Below are positions 36,774-47,665 of a stretch of 64,000 bases of DNA, one piece after another (the stretch's first letter is position 1; the number at the start of each line of letters is the position of its first letter). Position numbers and translations under genes: made by a program. The DNA comes from Sphagnum compactum. Taxonomy: Eukaryota > Bryophyta > Sphagnopsida > Sphagnales. The notes beneath the pieces are model-generated. The model saw nothing but the letters and a program-made list of their open reading frames with translations, made no database searches and was not told where the DNA came from. Location: NCBI GenBank assembly GCA_965153455.1, contig OZ234504.1:5766001-5830000 (forward strand), given 5' to 3'.

Positions 36774-37114
36774 TGTTATGGACCGACTATAAACAAGTGG
36801 AAAATTACAAGACAAGACAAGCTTTATTGACCCATCAACTGGTGTTGATCTGCTGAAGGGTTGTTCCCCAGACTATCTCCTTTTATAACCCTGAGCCATA
36901 CTAGTCCCAAAATATCCTAGGCCATGATATTGCCAAAAGTATCCCAAAATATCCTAGGCCATGACATTGCCAAAAGTATCCCAAAATATCCTAGGCCATG
37001 ACATTGCCAAAAGTATCCCAAAATATCCTAGGCCATGACATTGCCAAAAGTATCCCAAAATATCCTAGGCCATGACATTGCCAAAAGTATCCCAAAATAT
37101 CCTAGGCCATGACA
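36774..37114 (-). repeat. 5' LTR of the Ty3 element (341 bp)
   Basis: In element sense it runs TGTCATGGCC...GGTCCATAACA. It holds six 37-bp units against four in the 3' LTR; two extra units account exactly for the 74-bp length difference. TATAAAA lies at 36881-36887, the predicted RNA start near 36854, and an AATAAA poly(A) signal at 36823-36828, giving a compact U3-R-U5 layout. Confidence 0.93.
36881..36887 (-). promoter_or_regulatory. TATA box of the LTR promoter
   Basis: TATAAAA in element sense. The AGCAGATCAA segment starts 33 bases downstream. The same word is conserved in the 3' LTR. Confidence 0.7.
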
Positions 37115-37250
37115 ACAAGTATCTAATGAAAAGGTATTTCTATCGTAACAAGTTGTTGAGGCTCATTGCTAGGAGCTTCAACCGATTATACTCCCTCGGC
37201 TTGAGAACGTGTTTGCTTTTGTAACTGAACTGCCTCATGAACAAGTTGTT
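37115..37250 (-). pseudogene. Decayed coding sequence split by the Ty3 element (5' part)
   Basis: The minus strand reads QLVHEAVQLQKQTRSQAEGV, stop, SVEAPSNEPQQLVTIEIPFH, stop, IL, reaching the target duplication (37115-37119). With the element and one ACAAG copy ignored, the frame continues directly into VEQEKRREQQV at 31278. Both stops are TAA/TAG where CAA/CAG would keep the frame open. The family is unknown. Confidence 0.6.
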
Positions 37251-37739
37251 ATGATGTTTTTAATCATAATTGTGACTAAGGCCTCTTCTGACTACTCTTG
37301 ACATCTTTCAAAAATCACTTTTGGTCAACAGGTTGCGACAAAAAATCAAAACTCAACATGTAAATCCAAAGAAATTTGTGATTACAGCTTGTAAAGAAAA
37401 AAAAAAGGTATGGACACAAAAGAAAACCTTTAAAAACTTTTGAAGCTTATTACAAATCCAAACCTAAAATATTAAAAAAAAATGATTACTAAAACTAGAA
37501 AACATGAACACTCTTTTTTTCCTATAATTGTTTTCCTTTTAAAAAACCACAAGGTTTGGGTTTCAAAAGATTTTCTAAAACCCAAACCAATTTGTTTTTC
37601 AAAAAAACATTGTTTTGCAACAAACCCAAGGAGTTTTTCTCCAACAATTCATACTGTGACTCTTTTACTAGTAAAATTTTCACCAAATTTCTACTTAAAA
37701 AATATGGTTTCGCCTTATCCAAAGGATTTTTCATGGAAA

Positions 37740-37905
37740 AAATGACTCAAATTTGCCAGATTTTGAAATTTTATTTTTTCAAATCATGAGATTTTTATGA
37801 TAAGTTCCAATAGGTAGCCAAGAATATAGAAAGATTTTTTTTTAAATTCATATTTAATATGTAGCCAAATTTGGCTAAATTTTTTTGTGAATGATCATAA
37901 CTTTG
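37740..37905. repeat. Dispersed repeat, copy 1 (AGCCAAATTTGGCT palindrome)
   Basis: The order ATTTGCCAGA, GTTCCAATAGGTAGCCAA, TAGAAAGATT, AGCCAAATTTGGCTAAAT, CTTGTG-like end is shared with 59770-59900. AGCCAAATTTGGCT is a perfect palindrome. The element type is unknown. Confidence 0.6.
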
Positions 37906-38079
37906 GCTACATCATAAAATCGTTAAAGGAAAAATCATACTAATTGGTTTTCAAAGGTAGTCCTTACACAACAAGTATCAAAAGTTTTGTTATTTCAAAT
38001 TTTTAATTTTGAAACTTATTAAATTATTAAAAAGGTTAAAAACATGAAAATCAAATAAATTATATTAAGATTTTATATG

Positions 38080-38860
38080 TTTACAAGTTCATCCCTTTCA
38101 AAAGAACCCTTAAACTTTTCTAACTCATTTTCAAAATCAAGATCCTTTTCAATCAATACCATCAAATTGGAAGTTGATTTACAAATCGTTTTAGGATCAT
38201 TTGACCAATTTTTGGTCGTAATTAATCAATCAATTGCTCTAAATTGTTTGATTGTAAGCAACACCTCTTCAAGTTTTTAAGTATGCCTATTGAAAAGAAA
38301 AAAAATTTAGTTTCAATTTGTGATCCAACAATCATTAGGATTTGGTAGGCCAAGAAACCAATAGTAGGAAACATATTTTGTTCCATTCCTATTCTACTTA
38401 TCTTCAACTTTGTAGGCCAAATTATAAATTTCTACAAATTTGACTTGATGAAAATATATTTAAGATTTTGGTAAACCTTTTCATCAATTATAACATACTA
38501 ACATGCCTTAAAAAAATCATGGCCAAAATAAATGCCTTGGAAATTTTCATTTAAACCTATAACTTCACATTTCATTATTGATTTCAAGGTAGTTGTTCTT
38601 GCATTTAAGTTTGACCCTTCATCTTTCACATATGCAATTTTTTTTCCCAATCCATATTGATCAAAGAACTTTGTAAGATTGTTGGCCAAGGTTTGACTAA
38701 TAGTCTATGTTGGTTCAAAAATTTAATAATCATTTGTTTAGGTTGTCAATCAAATCCCAAGAAATTAATCACAAGAGCAAAAATATCATGTGCCCCCTTG
38801 GACATCCATTAGTCAAAACTTATTCTTGTAAATAGTTAATCTATCAATTTTGGTAAAACA
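38080..38860 (-). pseudogene. hAT-like transposase relic, copy A
   Basis: The minus strand reads in order WMSKGAHDIFALVINFLGF, then ANNLTKFFDQYGLGKKIAYV and KDEGSNLN (38498-38689), VIGLNENFQGIYFGHDFFKAC, a degraded stretch, LQSNNLEQLI, and DWLITTKNWSNDPKTICKS with a GSFERDEL-like end near 38100. Stops and frame changes are frequent. The blocks match copy B at 45-46 kb in the same order. The layout resembles the catalytic part of hAT/BED-finger transposase-like proteins, an assignment from general resemblance. Confidence 0.6.
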
Positions 38861-41800
38861 TATACTTGTTTTGTTTTCTCCACCAATTGAAGTAATATCT
38901 CATGAAAATTTTGTTTTTTGGAAAGGAAAACAACTCAAGGACACAAATGTAAAATCAAATGATTAACCAAACACTTTCCACAAATTGTAATGGTAATTGA
39001 TTTTTCACAATTAAAAGGCCAAGCTCTTGCAATAAGTATTTTTTATTGTTCATCATCCTTTAAAAAAAATCATTGACAACAAAAAACTTAAATATTGTTG
39101 TCATAAGTTTTGTGATAGAACTATTGAAAGACTAGATGCTCATATTTAGAAAAATGTTTGTTTTTATCCTTTCCATTGTTATATCCTATCACAACTCCTC
39201 CCCACCAAAAAATTTTGTAGTCGTAATTGTGCCCACTAGTAGAGTAAGAACATCCTAATAATTAGTTAGTTGCTAGTCGTAGATTTACATGGGCCATCTT
39301 CTATTTTTCTATGGGATGATGCTAATGGGATGGTTAGCCTTTGAAAATAAGGATTGATATTTGTTAACCAATCAACTAAAGGGATGTGTAGAAGAAATTA
39401 AGATAAGGAGAGGAAGATAAAAAAACCCACATGTCATGTGGTGGGCAACTTTCTTTAGTTCTTTATTTATCTCTTGAAAGGAGAGAAAGATGGCATCAAC
39501 ATTAGCATTAGTATTTTATCAATAATGTGTGTGAATGTAGAAAAAAAAATGGAAGAAAATTGTATATGGTGTTGTGTAATGGAAAATGGTTAGTGGAATT
39601 AAATGAATTATTTCTTCTTGTTTGTATTAAATTCTAGGAAGGTAAAGTAAGTAGTTCCTTCTTAGTTGATGTAAAATATTAGTTTGTCAATTTGGTTTTT
39701 GCTTGCTATTATAGTATGAAAGTATGGTTATCACAAAAGGGTAGGTGCCATTAGAGGGTAGTAGCATAAAAGTAATAACTGGATTTAAGGGTTGTAGAGG
39801 GCAAATTGATGTTGTAATGGTAGGCAAACACGATAAGAGGTTTGTAGGTGTTGCAAATGATGAACAACAACTAAAAAAGTTTTGCATGCCTTATAAATGG
39901 TAAGTAGCAACTATAAGAGGTCTATAAGTGTTATAGATGGTAAACAATAATTACAAGAGGTTTGCATGCACTTTTATTTGTTGAATGGATTGTTGAGTGA
40001 ATTTGGTGTAAAATTATCAATGATGCAACATTTCAACTAGGTGGGAGTAGGCTATGTTGTTGTAAGGATGCATTTACATACCATGAAAAAATGCATATAT
40101 ATGAAAGTTTTGAGGATTCCAAATGAAAATGCTTTAAAGCTCAACATTATAAAAAGCTTCAATTGATGTTATATAAATGGATGGTTGTTTATACATCATG
40201 GATTATAATTAAAAAATGTTGCCTTTAGTTGAATACATAAGGTTTGCACAAACTAGATTGTAATGTTGAATTTTTATGTTTCAAACTTTCACACATCATG
40301 TTTATGTGGTAGTGAAATACCTTGATAGAGGAACACAAGCTTGATTTTTAGTTATTTATGTCCCATTGCATGAACATAAAGAACTTCTAGAATTTTTCTT
40401 AGTGTATATGGAGGATGTCTTATAATTAGGAATATTTTTGCCTCCAAAGGATGGAAATGTATATGTAAGGTTCTTCATTTTACCTCTTCAAAACAAGGTG
40501 TGCACTAGTGTTGTGTGCGTACATGGTTTGGGACTTACAATCCATGCAAGTGTAAGTAAATTTATTTTATGTCATGTAAAATAATGTAAGGTAAAAATAA
40601 ATATATTTATATGGTTTTATGCGGTTGTGTAAAATATTGTAACTGTAAAACAATGTAAAAAACATGATTATTATTTGGGCATGGGAAATTTCATAATGTT
40701 TTTGGTGATAGGCCAACCAAAAGGCCCATTGCAAAAAAAAGTCATCAAAACTTGCACCCACAACTAATTAATATGGATTTGCAAGAAGGTATGGTCATCA
40801 AGGGTATATAGTAGAGTTATCCATAAAGTAAGGAAAACACAACACTTGAACTTTGAGTTTGGTCATAAACATGGTGAGATTAAAAAAAAACACTGACCAA
40901 AAAAATACATTAACATTTAGCTAAAAGGGGGGGGGGGGGTGAAACTCAAAAAACGATCAATTTTTGTGGTAATTTGAGTTTCACCTTGTCTTTCCTTTTT
41001 CCTTAGTGCATGTTAAAGCCACCTAGTGAACTATTGGGTTTTGATGTAATATAATGGGGAGCATCTTCTTTTCCTTGCATAAGCAAATAATTGAAATAAA
41101 TTTTTATCAAACTAGTAGGACAAAACTCATAAATTTTTTAGAAATTTTTTTTGAAACAAATACAAGTAAAAAGTCCTTGCCCAACAAGAAAATACTTGTA
41201 GCATACGAAGGAAGAAAAACAACTGGTTGAAAATTTTACATACAAAAGTATGACAAAGAGTTATTTATTCCAAAATTCCCATGTACAATCTTTAAAGGCG
41301 GACATCCTTATGTACCTTCAAGAAAACTACACAAAACAATGGAACAAACAATTAGCTTGATCCCAAAAATTTCAGTAATAAAATTAACATTTGAATCCGG
41401 TAAGTGACCAACTATCACATTCGATAAAGGGAAACATTTTGTAACATGTTTCGATAAATTTCTACCTTCAACACTGTGTCCATTACTACTACATATATTT
41501 TCACTACTCCTACTTGTATAACTATTAAAATTACTCTTGAACCATATTATGCATTAAATGTTGAGTTTTAACATTTCATGCCCATATTTAATAAAATTTC
41601 CTTACTTTACATACACCATTGAAAGAGGGATTTGGGGGTGAAAGGAGGCCCAAAGACAATGTGACTTTATAAATAATTCTAGTATATACATTTACACGAA
41701 ATTTACAAGCCGTATATATGGCTTTTGCCACTTACATGCACAACACTAGTATGCACCTTATGTGGAGGTAAAACCTTGGGAGTAAGACATGTATATCTTG

Positions 41801-43020
41801 AATTCAAAGGCAAAGCCCAAGGCTTAAGGTGTAAATGCCTTGTTCCTAGAGCTTTACCCCTCATAATAAACAAAATAGGTTCATAGGATTGGGCCTTCGA
41901 CCTATAATGGAAAGATTTACAAAAACATTAACTTTGTTTATACATGTAGGAGGGCTCCTTGTAAGGGCTTGCCTCATGGGAAAACTTTCTATAGTCATAA
42001 TTTCTACCTATTGAGGTTGTTATGTTGAAATGAGGAACTTTGTGCATAATTTTTTTTTTCTTAAATGAAATCATAGTTTCCCAATTTATGAATGTAAAAA
42101 TCCTATTGGTTCTTTATGCCAAGCCAAGTAGGGACCTTGAAGGGGGCAATATTAATAATGATAACCCAATTTGCAAGATCGGAATTTAAGGCCCTTTCTC
42201 ATCATGTTTGAAATCGTTACCCCCTATACGAATTTGGTTGTAAGGGGATTTAGACGGTGTGGCAACATAATAGGGGTTTTTATAGGAACAAGTTACAATT
42301 CATAACCCTTGGCCTTGTCGCAAATCTGGATGTTGCTTTGTCAATATTGGCTCCATGCAATAATTTATGCATGTTATGTCCCATCACAAGGTCAAAGCAT
42401 GGTTGGAGTACCCAAAAGGACTGTCTCATTTTATAGTCACTGCACCCCCTCATTTAAACATATTGTTGAGACATAATGACACATTCATATTGAAAGTTAA
42501 TTTTATTCATAGATAGATGCATTATAAAGGTACAATTTTATGCATAGAACGTCAAGATTGAATAAGTTTAAGGATTCTTACCTAGTCCTTAAAAAAAATC
42601 CAGGACTTTGTTTCATGAATGTTTTTTAAAAAAGATTCACAAGAAATGCCTAAACAACTTTTTTTGGCCCAAGATTTTTACCACAAACACCTTATGTGTT
42701 AATGTGTATAAAATGCATGAATGTGACAAGAACGAAATGCCTTGTTGTAATGTAAAAAATTTCAAAAAGTCAAATTTTTTGGGAATTTTGGGTCATTGAT
42801 AGAACATGGCCCACATTGAATAAATTTTATTATTCTCACTTTCATGAGTGAAATTAGTAGATACTTTGGAAGTTTATATAAAATTTGGAACAAAATTATT
42901 TCATTTAACATGAAAAAAAAGGGTGAAATGTAAAACAAGTCATGGGAAAAGTGAATAATAAGGTGAATTTGGGAGTCATTGGAGTGGATTCCCAGGATTT
43001 AAAGTGGGTACTTATCACAG
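38861..43020. other. AT-rich intergenic DNA, no gene recognised
   Basis: Only short frames. A CACTAGTAGAGTAAG word with nearby TAGTCGTA words at 39220-39285 resembles a CACTA end, but no partner was found. A G13 tract lies at 40927-40939. Confidence 0.4.
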
Positions 43021-43040
43021 ACCCCACCATCACCCATCAC

Positions 43041-43137
43041 TTGCATCATCGTTCGCACCAACATAGTCGCTTGCATCATCACTTACGCCAACATAATCGC
43101 CTACATCATCGTTTACATCATTGTTTACATCATCGTT
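43041..43137. repeat. 30-bp minisatellite (CATCATCG-type)
   Basis: CTTGCATCATCGTTCGCACC and its extension to 30 bases recurs as CTTGCATCATCACTTACGCC, followed by shorter TTTACATCATCG-type units. About three to four imperfect units. Confidence 0.7.
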
Positions 43138-43149
43138 AACTCTTAGTTC

Positions 43150-43500
43150 ACTATTAGTTAGGGACTTTTCAAAAAACTTTTCAAGAAACTTCATTGGTCG
43201 GTGCACACATGGTAGTTTTTATGGAAGCTTCTTTGAATTAGGAAGCTTCTCAAGAAACTTCCTTGGTTGTTGCACACACGAAGCTAGGTCCCCAATGGGG
43301 TATAAATATGGGTAGGACCTCTCATTACCTTCAGTTTGTTCAACACCAGTTTTGGGTATTTTTTCTTGTAATAACCTTTGTTTTCATAGTTATCAAAATA
43401 AAGTTATGTTTGAATCATCTTCTAGCATATACCATGTCTTTGCCTTACATTTGTGTGTTTCTAGTTTTGGATTACACTTAGGTTTGCATTCCTTGTGATT
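43150..43500. other. LTR-like or promoter-like segment
   Basis: Two similar GGAAGCTTCT / TCAAGAAACTTC segments precede TATAAATA at about 43301. An AATAAAG signal follows at about 43398. The spacing resembles a retroelement LTR or solo LTR, but no TG...CA ends or duplicates are visible in the window. Confidence 0.3.
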
Positions 43501-44139
43501 TGTTTTCCTTGTTGTGTCCTTGACTTAGTTTCTGTTCTTGTAGTTTTTCGTGCCCATGATAGTACCCCAATCATGCTTGGACCCCACAATATGTCTTTTG
43601 TTTGTTGGAACTGCCCTTAAAATTGGTTATATTTGATAATCAATGAAAACAACTAGGTTATCGGAAATAATCTTGATGCAAATGTGTTTCAACTATATTT
43701 GGTAACCCAACTACTTTCATGGGTTACTTAATACATTTTTTATGGCATATTGTGTACATATGTGACATGCATCCAAACATGCATTCTTTCCCTTCTTCTT
43801 TCATTGACATCTGTTATTACTAATGTTAGGCGATTTTTATTGGGACCCCTAATTTTCAAACCAATTTTCAGAATGAGAACTGACTAATATATCATTTGGT
43901 GATAATTGGTTTGAAAATCGAACTAATGATTCTCACCCAATTGAAAACCAATTAAGTCTTTTTATTTTTTTGTGAAGAATTGGGTTAGTTTTATGAGAGA
44001 ACCATAATTTGGTTTTTAAGTTTTCAACGTAATAGTTAGATTAGGTTAATCTAGGTTGTAAGCCCAATGAAGTGATGCCCAAATGTAAAAAAACTCTTTG
44101 GGGTTAATGTTTCCTAGTTGTGATTAAGATTTTTCCTTC

Positions 44140-44690
44140 TTGCATTATTCCTTTGCATCTTTCTTTTGTCTTGTTCCTTTGACTTCTGTTATTTTTTCGC
44201 ATTGCTCCTTTGTGTTGTTCTTTCATGTTGCTCCTTTGCATTGCTCTTTTGTGTTGTTTCGTCGTGTTATTAGTGTTCATTCACATGCTTTATCGCATTA
44301 CCATTGTTGATTCATTACATTACTAGTGTTCCTTCACATTCTTTCATTGTGTTGCTATTGTTGATTTGTCACATTGCTAATGTTGGTGTTTTGTCGTGGT
44401 GTTAGTGTTATTGCTGGTTTGTCATGTTGTTGGTCCATTATGTTGTTGGTGGTGGTGTTGTTGGTGTTACCGTTAGTCAGTTGCATTATTAGTGTTGTTG
44501 CTATTTTGTCATGTTGATGGCGATGGTGGTGATGTTTTGTTACGTTGATGGTGGTGTTGTTGGTTTGTCACATTGCTTGTGGTGCTGGTGGTCCATTACA
44601 TTGTTGCTACTACTATTCTGTCATGTTGTTAATGTTACTATTGGTTCATCGCATTGTTTGTATTGCTTGTTGCGCTCCTAAGTACATGCC
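44140..44690. repeat. TTG-rich cryptic simple repeat
   Basis: About 550 bases composed of GTTG(C/T)T, CTTTGCATTG, TTTGTCATGTTG and TTGGTG(T/G)TG words, with strong strand asymmetry (few A, few G outside TTG/GTG). No fixed period. A degenerate simple-sequence region. Confidence 0.6.
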
Positions 44691-45039
44691 TGATCCACCC
44701 CCCACCCCCCCCTTTATTGTTGTTCCTTTGCATTGCATCATTATCCCCGTTGTGTTGCATGTGTTTTGGTGAATTACTACCCCCATCACCATGTTGGATT
44801 TCTTGTTTTTTCAAAAGGGCTTTTTTGTTGTTTTAAAAAAAAATCATTTTTTTTTGCAGGAAAATTCAAAGAAATCCACAATTAATATAAACATATTCAT
44901 CTTCTACTTGCATATGTTTGCCAAAAAAATTGAGTAGAAATTTTAATAATTTAAAAATAGTTTCCGCAAGAGATGTTCCTTGAGTTGGCAAAAAAAATTA
45001 AACAATTGTATGTTTTATCAACTATGGCTGAGTATAATT

Positions 45040-46060
45040 CTACAACAATGAGCTTTGATCTTTAGATGTCAAAAGGTGCTCATGACATATTTGCCCTTGT
45101 GATTAACTTTTTGGAGTTAAATTGACAACCAAAACACGTTACATTTGGTCTTTTTCAAGTTGTAAACACTTCTAAAAAAAATTTGGCCAAAAACTTGATT
45201 GAGTTATTAGAAAAGTATAACTTGAGAAAGAGAATTATTGCTTATGTGAAAGATGAGAGATCTAACATAAATACAATGATTATTATATTAAAAAATTTGT
45301 AAGTTGTGACATTTTAGGTTTGGAGGAAAGTTATAAACACATTTGCTTTGGGAATGCATTTTTTAAGGCACAGTCAATATGCTACAATGGATGAACAAGT
45401 TTGTAAAGACTTGACATATGTTTTTATTAAGATTGCACAAGAAGATTTACAAATGTATAACATAACCCAAAAAATGTGGGAAAGGTCAACAATAGTGAAA
45501 CAAGCCATGCGTTGAATTTGGTTTGGCCCAAAGGAAGTTGAATATTCTAATGAAATCAAGTTAACTTCTTAATTCAATGTATTGTTATAATGAGAAATAT
45601 ATATGCTACAATTTTTATAATTCATTTCAATTAATAGTAAGTTCTAACAAATTGTTTTTTCTCTTGCAAATTTGCTAACAAAATTATCCTTTTTCAGGAG
45701 GCATTGCAATTTTGAAAAGCAATTGCTCTTTGTTATAGTAGGTACATTATTGTTAAGATAATTCTTGTTCAGATTGAAAGGATTTTCTTTTGGTGGGAAG
45801 ATTTACTAATCTTAAGAGATGTTGTTTGTAATTGAATAACTTAAACAAATTGATTTATGTGAACAAAAATTGGCTCAATGACCCTAGGATTGGTTGTAAA
45901 CCCTTTTCTAGTTTAATAGAGCTAATTGAATATGATGCAACGTTAAAAAAAGGAATTAGAGTAAGAGTTAGAGGAATGTGAAAAAACATTTGAAAGGGAC
46001 GAGATTTTACAAAATACAGTTTATTATTAAAAAATGTAACATTTTCATCATTCATGTGTG
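45040..46060 (+). pseudogene. hAT-like transposase relic, copy B
   Basis: The plus strand reads SKGAHDIFALVINFLEL (about 45070-45120), QPKHVTFGLFQVVNTSKKNL, LIELLEKYNLRKRIIAYVKD, then FALGMHFLRHSQYATMDEQV and CKDLTYVFIKIAQEDLQMY. After a degraded gap come LNNLNKLIYVNKNWLNDPRI and GCKPFSSLIELIEYD (about 45835-45950). Several stops and frame changes occur. Block order matches copy A, and the shared AYVKDE(G/R)SN(L/I)N segment is the clearest landmark. An old, non-functional copy. Confidence 0.6.
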
Positions 46061-46439
46061 TTTTTACCTTTTAATTATTTAAATTTCCAAGTGCACTCAG
46101 CTGGAAGAGGGTTAAACTCTTGTTAAAACCAGTACCCAGTTTTGCAGTGCACCAAGAAGAGCAGGAAGGTGACACAACACAACACAATAGATATTAGACT
46201 TATGTGTAAAGACATCCTATCTTTGGGTCCTAGTTTGACCCATTAATCCCTGTTTCATCCCCACTTTGAGTGCAGCCTGAAAGCTAGTAACTGAAATTGC
46301 GTCCTGTTTTGTGAAACTGGGTATAAGTAAGTCCCCAAGGTATACAGAAGGATCTTATTTTGATAAGGCTTTGATTTAACGAAGATTATGAGCCAGCAGT
46401 GAAGCTGCATACGAGGCAAGTCCAAAACTGGGGGTGAAA

Positions 46440-47105
46440 CTCCCTCCTCAGTTTTGGTTGTAGTTTAGAGAGAGAGAGAGAGAGCCCTTGACCAGTGAAA
46501 ACCAAGTTAAGAGCCCCTTTTACACCTAGACAGTGAGAGCCTTAGACCATTGAAATACAATTTTAAGGCCCCTTTACACTAGAGATTGAAAGCCTTTGAC
46601 TAGTGGAATACAAATTAAGGGCTCATTTGCAGTACAGATTGAGAGTCCTTGACCAATGAAATAATACAAATTTAAAGGCCTCTTTACACTAGACACTAAG
46701 AGCCCTTGATCATTGATAGTACAAAGTAAAAGCCCCTTCACATAGTTAGACAGGGAGAGCCCTTGAGTGAAACACAAATGGAGGACCCCTTTAGACTACC
46801 AACGGAGGAGCACAACAAAATTAAGGGCTGACCTGGCCCCTAGAGACCAAGAGCCCTTGAGAGCAGTGAAATACAAATTAAGGACCTCTTTAGAGATTGA
46901 CAGGCCCTTGACGAGTTGAAATACAACTTAAGGGCTGGCCCCTCGAGATTGAGAGCCGACCTTTAAGCAAAGAAATACAAATGAAGGGAGGGAGGGACCC
47001 CTTTAGATTAGAGACTGAGAACCATTGATGAACAACACACAAAATTAAGGGCCAGTCAGACTGGCCCTTAGAGAGTGAGAGGGAGCCCTTGAGGAGGAGT
47101 GAAAG
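46440..47105. repeat. Degenerate 60-80 bp minisatellite upstream of the protease gene
   Basis: About nine or ten units follow the order GAGAGCCCTTGA, a short gap, GTGAAATACAAATTAAGGGC, CCCCTTTA, CACTAGAGA. Units vary in length by internal indels. An AG dinucleotide run at about 46468-46483 starts the array. It ends about 1 kb before the start codon of the aspartic protease gene. Confidence 0.8.
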
Positions 47106-47499
47106 CACGTCGCAGAAGGATCACGGTCGCAGTGTTAATGAGTACCGAATGTGGTGGGAGGCGGCGCTTGAGTTACTTAAGGACAGTTGCGAGGAATGTG
47201 GCGGCCGGCCGGCCGAGGAAGAACCGGATCTGATCCCCCAGTCCCCGAGACACACACAAAGAGGGCGCATTCATTTTAGTACACAAAATTCGATCCGTAG
47301 TGCGCGCGCGCGCCGCCATCTCGCGCATGCGTGAATCATGATCATGATCATCTTCCTTCCTTCCTCCTTCACATGCCCGTTCACAGCCCATTCCGACGAC
47401 CGTGATTTTGAGCACCTTTGACATTTATGATGAAGATGATGCAATGAGCAGTGGCATCTTTCTTTCGTTAGAATTCGAGCTCACAAAATCGTATTTCCG

Positions 47500-47665
47500 C
47501 TGTAATAACGGGAATTCCGAGTCGGAAAACGGCTCGAGAATTCCAAGCAAGTTGAGACTTCCGAGTCAAAAAAGGTCGAGAGTTCCGAGCAAGTTGAGAA
47601 TTCCGAGAAAAAGCAGTTGAGACTTCTACGCAAGTCAGTTGAGAATTCCGAGTAAATAACTGCAG
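47500..47665. repeat. Short array of GTTGAGA(A/C)TTCCGAG words
   Basis: At least seven copies of (G)AGA(A/C/G)TTCC(G/A)AG, often preceded by AAGTTG or AAAAGG, spaced about 15-30 bases over 165 bases. It lies between the larger minisatellite and the protease gene, possibly in its promoter or 5' UTR. Confidence 0.7.

Larger units (their letters stand above)
31279..37114 (-). mobile_element. Ty3 chromovirus (chromodomain LTR retrotransposon), 5836 bp
   Basis: The element lies between an exact ACAAG target duplication. Two LTRs (267 and 341 bp) bound an internal region encoding, on the minus strand, Gag with a CCHC knuckle, protease, reverse transcriptase, RNase H, integrase and a C-terminal chromodomain, the Ty3 order. 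Gag and RNase H/integrase are in one frame. Protease/RT lies in another, linked by what look like a 1-nt insertion (within 35038-35345) and a 1-nt deletion (near 33520), so the ancestor probably had one continuous Gag-Pol frame. Four in-frame stops are seen (35620-35622, 34623-34625, 33988-33990, 33187-33189). No tRNA-type primer site follows the 5' LTR; a self-complementary candidate is at 36762-36771. These traits and the RT sequence resemble Tf1/sushi/Tcn1-like chromoviruses. The copy cannot make a full polyprotein. Confidence 0.96.

Noticed and set aside
36910-37112. CRISPR-like regular array
   Set aside because: The 37-bp units are contiguous with no unique spacers and lie inside both LTRs of a plant retrotransposon.
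39225-39260. CACTAGTAGAGTAAG word as another CACTA terminus
   Set aside because: Nearby TAGTCGTA words are suggestive, but no opposite terminus or flanking duplication was found.
43150-43500. Solo LTR with confidence
   Set aside because: TATAAATA and AATAAAG are suitably spaced, but no TG...CA boundaries, duplication or second copy could be identified, so it is listed only as LTR-like.
44545-44836. Overlapping plus-strand frames of 60-75 codons near 44.6 kb
   Set aside because: They translate a TTG-rich simple repeat into Val/Leu/Cys-rich strings, with no sign of selection or splicing.
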